From a virus: a stretch of 34,437 nucleotides of DNA. This document shows positions 31,311 to 34,437 of the stretch, one piece after another; within the stretch, counting starts at the first letter, position 1, and every line of letters starts with the position of its first letter. The notes beneath the pieces were generated by a model, which saw only the letters and a list, made by a program, of their open reading frames with translations, was not told the DNA's origin and searched no databases. The DNA is taken from the IMG/VR virus record IMGVR_UViG_3300036851_000363, positions 1 to 34,437 of that record; one strand, 5' to 3'. A program made the position numbers and the translations under genes.

Positions 31311-31788
31311 CGCGGCCTGCCTCCTCTCGGCCTTCTTTGTAGCCGTCTTCCTTGCCCTGCTCGAAAGCTGCTCTGGCGTCGTCATCATTCTCCTTTTCGA
31401 GGTCACGGATTCGTTCCTTGAGCAGGCGGATCTCCTCGTCCTTCGCGCACTCCTTTGCCCACGCCTCGCATTCCTCCTCGGTCCCGATCTGGAGCGGCGG
31501 CCTTTCGGAAATGCGATGGGCGGGGGCGACCTTCCCGCCGAGCGCGGCGTTGATTTCGTCGAAGAGCTTGGCACGCTCAATCGGCCCGAGCGTAAGGACG
31601 CTACCCATGTACTTCCGCGCCTCCACGAGCAGCCGTTCGATTTCCGGCGCCGCTTTGACCCGGCGGCGGATCTCGGGCCAGAGATCAAGGAATTCGTCCG
31701 ATGCTGGCGTCGTCGCGGTGTTGAGGAGCACGGCCTTACGAGCTTCCTCCAACGCACGAATCACCTTCTCCTCCAGCCGAGCGGTCAT
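31300..31788 (-). CDS. Coiled-coil protein of unknown function
   Basis: 162 aa from an ATG overlapping the previous stop (ATGA). N-terminal helices (TARLEEKVIRALEEARKAVLLN) and a long charged C-terminal coiled coil (AWAKECAKDEEIRLLKERIRDLEKENDDDARAAFEQGKEDGYKEGREEAG). It resembles small phage early proteins in layout; function unknown. Confidence 0.7.
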   Translation of the reverse strand: MTARLEEKVIRALEEARKAVLLNTATTPASDEFLDLWPEIRRRVKAAPEIERLLVEARKYMGSVLTLGPIERAKLFDEINAALGGKVAPAHRISERPPLQIGTEEECEAWAKECAKDEEIRLLKERIRDLEKENDDDARAAFEQGKEDGYKEGREEAGRDER

Positions 31789-31991
31789 GGCGCAATACCC
31801 TCCTCCCAGGAGTAAGTGTTCGGCCCGTCCTCTCCAGCCTTCTGGTCTCGCACCCACTCCTCATAGTCGTCCCCGGTAAGCGCACGCACCATCTGGTCGA
31901 TGACCCAAGCCCTATGATGGTCACCCTCGATGCCGCCGTAGCAGTGGGCGATCTCCAGCGCATCCTCGATTCGTTTCTCTGGTGCGGTCAC
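31785..31991 (-). CDS. Conserved small phage protein
   Basis: 68 aa from a GTG overlapping the previous stop (GTGA). The sequence IEGDHHRAWVIDQMVRALTGDDYEEWVRDQ...GPNTYSWEEGIAP matches in style a small protein often seen in phages (the DGDHHK-AWVIDQMVR-LTG pattern). That recognition is from memory. Its biochemical role is unknown. Confidence 0.78.
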   Translation of the reverse strand: MTAPEKRIEDALEIAHCYGGIEGDHHRAWVIDQMVRALTGDDYEEWVRDQKAGEDGPNTYSWEEGIAP

Positions 31992-32203
31992 CGCGCCCCC
32001 TCCCTTGCCCGCTCGTGCTCCCGGCGGAGCTTGATCGCCCGGCGTTTCGCGTCGTAGGCGGATGCTGCCTGGACCTCGTGCTCTTCCGGCCTCTCCATCC
32101 CAGGCACGGCTTGGTAGTAGCGATAACAGAGGTAAGCGCAGAGCACTCCATCGCTGTAGAAGGTCACTACCCGGTACGTTTTCATTCGGCCATGCGGGCT
32201 CAT
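31988..32203 (-). CDS. Small protein of unknown function
   Basis: 71 aa from an ATG overlapping the previous stop (ATGA); an earlier ATG at 32224 is possible. N-terminal beta strands ([26 protein letters not shown]) followed by a basic helix ([21 protein letters not shown]). No domain was recognised. Confidence 0.65.
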   Translation of the reverse strand: MSPHGRMKTYRVVTFYSDGVLCAYLCYRYYQAVPGMERPEEHEVQAASAYDAKRRAIKLRREHERAREGAR

Positions 32204-32487
32204 GACGACAGCCTCCTTCCCCATACTCGCTCGATTCCGACCCGCCTTCTCGCTTCCCCACCGTATCGCTCAAGCGCGTGCTGGACGTAGACCTCGGCCG
32301 TTGGGTAGGCCAGCTCGGTTGCGGCGAAGGCGAGCCGTGGCGTCTCCATCATGGCGAGCAGGTCGATGGGCTCCGCGCAGTCCCCGTCGAAGTGTCGATA
32401 GAGCTTCTCGGCCCGCTCGCCCGGCGAGATGTTGTACCCGTAGAGGGAAAGCGCGATGGCGACTTCGATGGGGCTGTAGTCGCTCAC
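32200..32487 (-). CDS. Small helical protein of unknown function
   Basis: 95 aa from a GTG at 32487 with AAGGGGGG upstream. Helical ([78 protein letters not shown]). No domain was recognised. The GTG overlaps the end of an interrupted frame upstream. Confidence 0.7.
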   Translation of the reverse strand: MSDYSPIEVAIALSLYGYNISPGERAEKLYRHFDGDCAEPIDLLAMMETPRLAFAATELAYPTAEVYVQHALERYGGEARRRVGIERVWGRRLSS

Positions 32488-32672
32488 GAGACCCCCCTTG
32501 TCGCCGCGCGCATTGCCGCGCGCACGACGGCCGGCGTGGCGGAGCGGAGGGCGCCGTTGTATCCAGGTGCAGCCCCACCCATTACCATGAGGCGCTTGCT
32601 GGGCCCCGACGGAATCTCCCATGCCTCGATTAGGCGCTTCGGAACGACCTTACAGGCCGCGAGTTGCGCGGG
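32484..32672 (-). pseudogene. Open frame without a start, likely frameshifted small gene
   Basis: This 62-codon frame follows directly after an in-frame TGA and has no ATG/GTG/TTG in its first 28 codons, yet it reads like protein ([53 protein letters not shown]) and ends exactly on the next start codon (GTGA). A GTG at about 32680 with GGGGAAGG upstream starts MADPRNSR in another frame; a -1 shift would join the two. Either an indel (real or a sequencing error) or programmed frameshifting. Confidence 0.45.
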
Positions 32673-32819
32673 TCAGCCACCACCTTCCCCGTCGGCGTAG
32701 AGGCCGGAATCCGCCCCGCAGCAAATCGGCGTCTTCTGCTCCAGGTGGTACTTGAGCCGCTTTAGGTCCGCGCGCGGCAGGGCACGGAAGGCGCGGGTGA
32801 GGGTGGCGAGGGGGGTCAT
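32673..32819 (-). CDS. Small protein (MTPLA start)
   Basis: 48 aa from an ATG overlapping the previous stop (ATGA). Basic helical part (LTRAFRALPRADLKRLKYHLEQKT), then PICCGADSGLYADGEGGG. It is short and ends in the same frame as the orphan frame that follows. It may be a complete minigene. Confidence 0.5.
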   Translation of the reverse strand: MTPLATLTRAFRALPRADLKRLKYHLEQKTPICCGADSGLYADGEGGG

Positions 32820-33175
32820 TCGATTGGCTCCAAGTCTTCAGGCCGGTAGATGTCCGGCTCGTCGTCAAGAAACTTGAATGGCGCTAGGACGGCGTGAACC
32901 GTCGTTGACTGCGACCCTGCTTGCAACTCGATCGTGAGCCGTGGAGCACAGGCAGCGAGCGGCAGGAGTTCGTTGCGGAGGTCAGCAAGGGTCCTGTGCT
33001 TACCCGTGTACTCCGCGAGGAGGAGAAGCACTTGGCCCACGAGCGCATTCTCTGGAGCCTGCGGCCGAATTTCCCAGGTGTTCTCGGCAAACCACTGATG
33101 GAGCTGATCCAAAGTGGTCCGGCTCTCCAGATAGTCCCGGAGCTTGTAGCGGATCTCCATCTCAAGAGGGGTCAT
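32816..33175 (-). CDS. Protein of unknown function (MTPLE start)
   Basis: 119 aa from an ATGA-overlap start. N-terminal helices with aromatic residues (EMEIRYKLRDYLESRTTLDQLHQWFAENTWEI), a second helix pair (LVGQVLLLLAEYTGKHRTLADLRNELLPLA) and beta strands (LTIELQAGSQSTTVHAVL). Resembles other small early phage proteins, but no named family. Confidence 0.72.
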   Translation of the reverse strand: MTPLEMEIRYKLRDYLESRTTLDQLHQWFAENTWEIRPQAPENALVGQVLLLLAEYTGKHRTLADLRNELLPLAACAPRLTIELQAGSQSTTVHAVLAPFKFLDDEPDIYRPEDLEPIE

Positions 33176-33267
33176 GGCTCCATCTCCCGAAACACCGCGT
33201 ACCCCGCGATCGCCGCGAGGAGGAGGATGACGAGGACGCCGATGAGGAAGCGGGTCAGGTCGGCCAT
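33172..33267 (-). CDS. 31-aa single-pass membrane peptide
   Basis: Too short for usual gene finders, but both ends fit: ATG overlaps the DUF1064 gene stop by one base (TGATG), and its TGA overlaps the next ATG (ATGA). Residues 5-25 (TRFLIGVLVILLLAAIAGYAV) are one clear membrane segment with a short charged tail (FREMEP). Function unknown. Confidence 0.65.
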   Translation of the reverse strand: MADLTRFLIGVLVILLLAAIAGYAVFREMEP

Positions 33268-33650
33268 CAGTCCACCTCCACCAACATCACGTCCACGCCG
33301 TAGAGTTGCTTCACCTGCTCGCGGTCCCTGCGGAACCTGTCGAGCGAGCCCCGCGGGCCCCCGCGCCCCTTCACGTCTTCGATCATGATGGCTCCTGAGT
33401 CCCGGACGACGAGGAAGTCGGCGCGGTAGACTACTCCGGCCAGGTCGAATATGGGTTGGCGGATGAACCACCGGATGACGCCGCGAGCCTTTGCCGCCTT
33501 GAGCTCGCGATAACGCTTCAGCTCCGCCTTCGAGCTGAAGGTGATTCCGTCCTCGGTCCGGTCCGTCGCCTTCGAGCGCCGGTACCAGCCGGTCCGGCGC
33601 TTCGGCTTGAGCTTGGCGAGGTCCTTGGCTTTGACGAGAGTCTGTGTCAC
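33267..33650 (-). CDS. DUF1064 family nuclease-like protein
   Basis: 127 aa, usual length for the family. Core motifs: GITFSSKAELKRYRELK (Glu43), RQPIFDLAGVVYRADFLVV (Asp78), IMIEDVKGRGG (Asp92, Lys94, a D...DxK site), VKQLYGVDVMLVEVD. This is a PD-(D/E)xK-type fold related to T7-endonuclease-I-like resolvases. DUF1064 proteins are phage replication or recombination genes. The ATG overlaps the upstream stop by 4 nt. Confidence 0.88.
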   Translation of the reverse strand: MTQTLVKAKDLAKLKPKRRTGWYRRSKATDRTEDGITFSSKAELKRYRELKAAKARGVIRWFIRQPIFDLAGVVYRADFLVVRDSGAIMIEDVKGRGGPRGSLDRFRRDREQVKQLYGVDVMLVEVD

Positions 33651-34437
33651 GACGCGGTCTCCGTTTCGGGTGGATGGCTTTCAGTCGCGGGGGCATTCGG
33701 GATCTCCTTCCAGGCCTTGGCCTGCCTCCACTCCGCGCGGCGTTCCTCCTCGGTCATCGGAGCCTCCTGCGCGACCTCCCGCTCATACTCCCGCTCGCGG
33801 CGGCGCCGCTCCTCGTTCTGCTGGCGAATAAGCTCCTCGTACTCGTCAGATGGCTTCTTCGTCGGCCCCTCGGCGAGCATTGTGCGGAGGCTTACCCCCT
33901 GGCGGACGAGGGTCTTCAGGTACGCGGTCCGGTCCTTGGCCTCGGGGAAGTACTCCGGCCGCCGGTGGAGCTCCTCGAGGGCGGCGAGGTCCTCGGGCCC
34001 GAAGCCCCCCTGAACGAGCGCCAGCGCCTCGCGAGCGCCGAAGCCCCAGGTCCCCCGGAGCGCCCCGAGGACTCCCCCGCCTTGGGGGTCGGGTCCGGAA
34101 TCCCCTTCCGAAAAAACCACCCCGCCGCCCCCTCCGGTGGAGGGGGTAGGGGGTGGTTCTTCTGGCGATGGCGGTGGCGATGGCGGTGGTATGCTACCAG
34201 TAGGCTTGGTGGCCAGCTTGGTGGCCAGCTTGGTGGCCAGCTTGGTGGCATGCTGTGTGGCATGCTTCGAGTCTCCAATGCGCAGTCGTGCCGTAACTTG
34301 GCCTCCCTTACGGCCTCCCTCGACCCGACGCCTGAGAGCCTCGAGTTCCTGGCGGTAAAACTCCTCGCATTGATCGTTAAAGATGGCCCCATTTTTTTCA
34401 GTAAAGAACTGGTTAATCCCGGGCAGTCCAGGCCGAC
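33647..34437 (-). CDS. DUF1376-like replication-associated protein, 5' end beyond the right edge
   Basis: About 263 codons are visible; the frame is open at 34437. A GTG at 34120 is not the real start, because coding-like sequence continues upstream. The first visible part (PGINQFFTEKNGAIFNDQCEEFYRQELEALRRRVEGGRKGGQ) matches the end of the DUF1376/YdaU-type N-terminal domain of phage replication proteins. A linker follows with ATKL repeats, a Pro-rich tract and GGGGG. Then comes a C-terminal helical domain (AREALALVQGGFGPEDLAALEELHRRP) and a charged tail (RQQNEERRRREREYEREV). Probably initiates or helps replication. It is followed by DUF1064, as in other phages. Confidence 0.78.
   Translation of the reverse strand, partial: RPGLPGINQFFTEKNGAIFNDQCEEFYRQELEALRRRVEGGRKGGQVTARLRIGDSKHATQHATKLATKLATKLATKPTGSIPPPSPPPSPEEPPPTPSTGGGGGVVFSEGDSGPDPQGGGVLGALRGTWGFGAREALALVQGGFGPEDLAALEELHRRPEYFPEAKDRTAYLKTLVRQGVSLRTMLAEGPTKKPSDEYEELIRQQNEERRRREREYEREVAQEAPMTEEERRAEWRQAKAWKEIPNAPATESHPPETETAS
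34164..34250. repeat. Two sets of 12-bp tandem repeats inside the replication gene
   Basis: GGCGATGGCGGT occurs twice in a row (34164-34187), and GCTTGGTGGCCA occurs three times plus a partial fourth (34204-34250). They lie in the linker-coding part of the replication gene. That is where lambda keeps its origin iterons, in the middle of gene O. An origin role is a hypothesis. Confidence 0.8.

Noticed and set aside
28317-32819. Recoding of TGA as an amino acid, suggested by two in-frame TGA cases
   Set aside because: TGA is the stop in a large share of the coupled gene junctions, including tail tube, terminase and nuclease neighbours, so the code is standard.
34118-34120. GTG at 34120 as the start of the last gene
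   Set aside because: The same frame continues upstream to the window edge with a recognisable replication-domain segment and ATKL repeats, so the true start lies outside the window.

Overview
The window looks like the genome, or most of the genome, of a GC-rich tailed double-stranded DNA phage (or a prophage of that type). Every convincing gene lies on the minus strand, so transcription runs from the right edge (34437) to the left edge (1). Genes are very tightly packed, and most junctions are 1-8 nt stop/start overlaps such as ATGA, GTGA, TTGA or TGATG. No rRNA, CRISPR array, insertion sequence or integrase was seen. A tail tube and a tail terminator-like gene are present and no sheath is visible, which suggests a long non-contractile tail (siphovirus type). 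The tape measure and the rest of the tail would lie beyond the left edge. Two lipoproteins with lipobox signals suggest a Gram-negative bacterial host, but the host cannot be named from the sequence.

Right part, 34437-27079 (read first): a truncated DUF1376-like replication-type protein that carries in-gene tandem repeats, a DUF1064 nuclease, and about 18 small proteins of mostly unknown role. Many of the small proteins have CxxC zinc-ribbon pairs or a membrane segment. A complete tRNA-Cys(GCA) gene sits inside a 380-codon ORF. Two small ORFs in this part (28317-28592 and 32484-32819) look interrupted.

Middle-right, 27082-22952: a lipoprotein patatin-like phospholipase is followed 10 bp later by a complete metacaspase (caspase-like cysteine protease). 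After these come a second small lipoprotein, two small unknown proteins, a coiled-coil/polysaccharide-lyase protein, a membrane peptide and a zinc ribbon. The block ends at a strong minus-strand terminator hairpin, which is followed by a perfect 20-bp palindrome.

Middle, 22698-12009: a staphylococcal-nuclease-like protein and a set of receptor-binding or tail-decoration proteins. These include two right-handed beta-helix proteins of 587 and 863 aa. There is also a remarkable 1181-aa protein with three N-terminal domain repeats, about 33 copies of a 20-residue Ala/Pro-rich repeat, and a 10-residue C-terminal repeat.

Left part, 11850-1: the packaging and head-tail module in canonical order. 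It runs small terminase, a membrane peptide, GpA-type large terminase, five small genes including a gpW-like head completion protein, lambda-type portal, a fused prohead protease/major capsid protein, two tandem DUF2190-like decoration proteins, connector, tail completion, tail terminator, tail tube and the start of a tail assembly gene.

The most unusual content is the patatin-metacaspase pair. A lipid-anchored lipase and a death-type protease are co-transcribed inside a phage operon, which suggests a new lysis, host-takeover or superinfection-exclusion cassette. That role is inference; the enzyme family calls are well supported by motifs.
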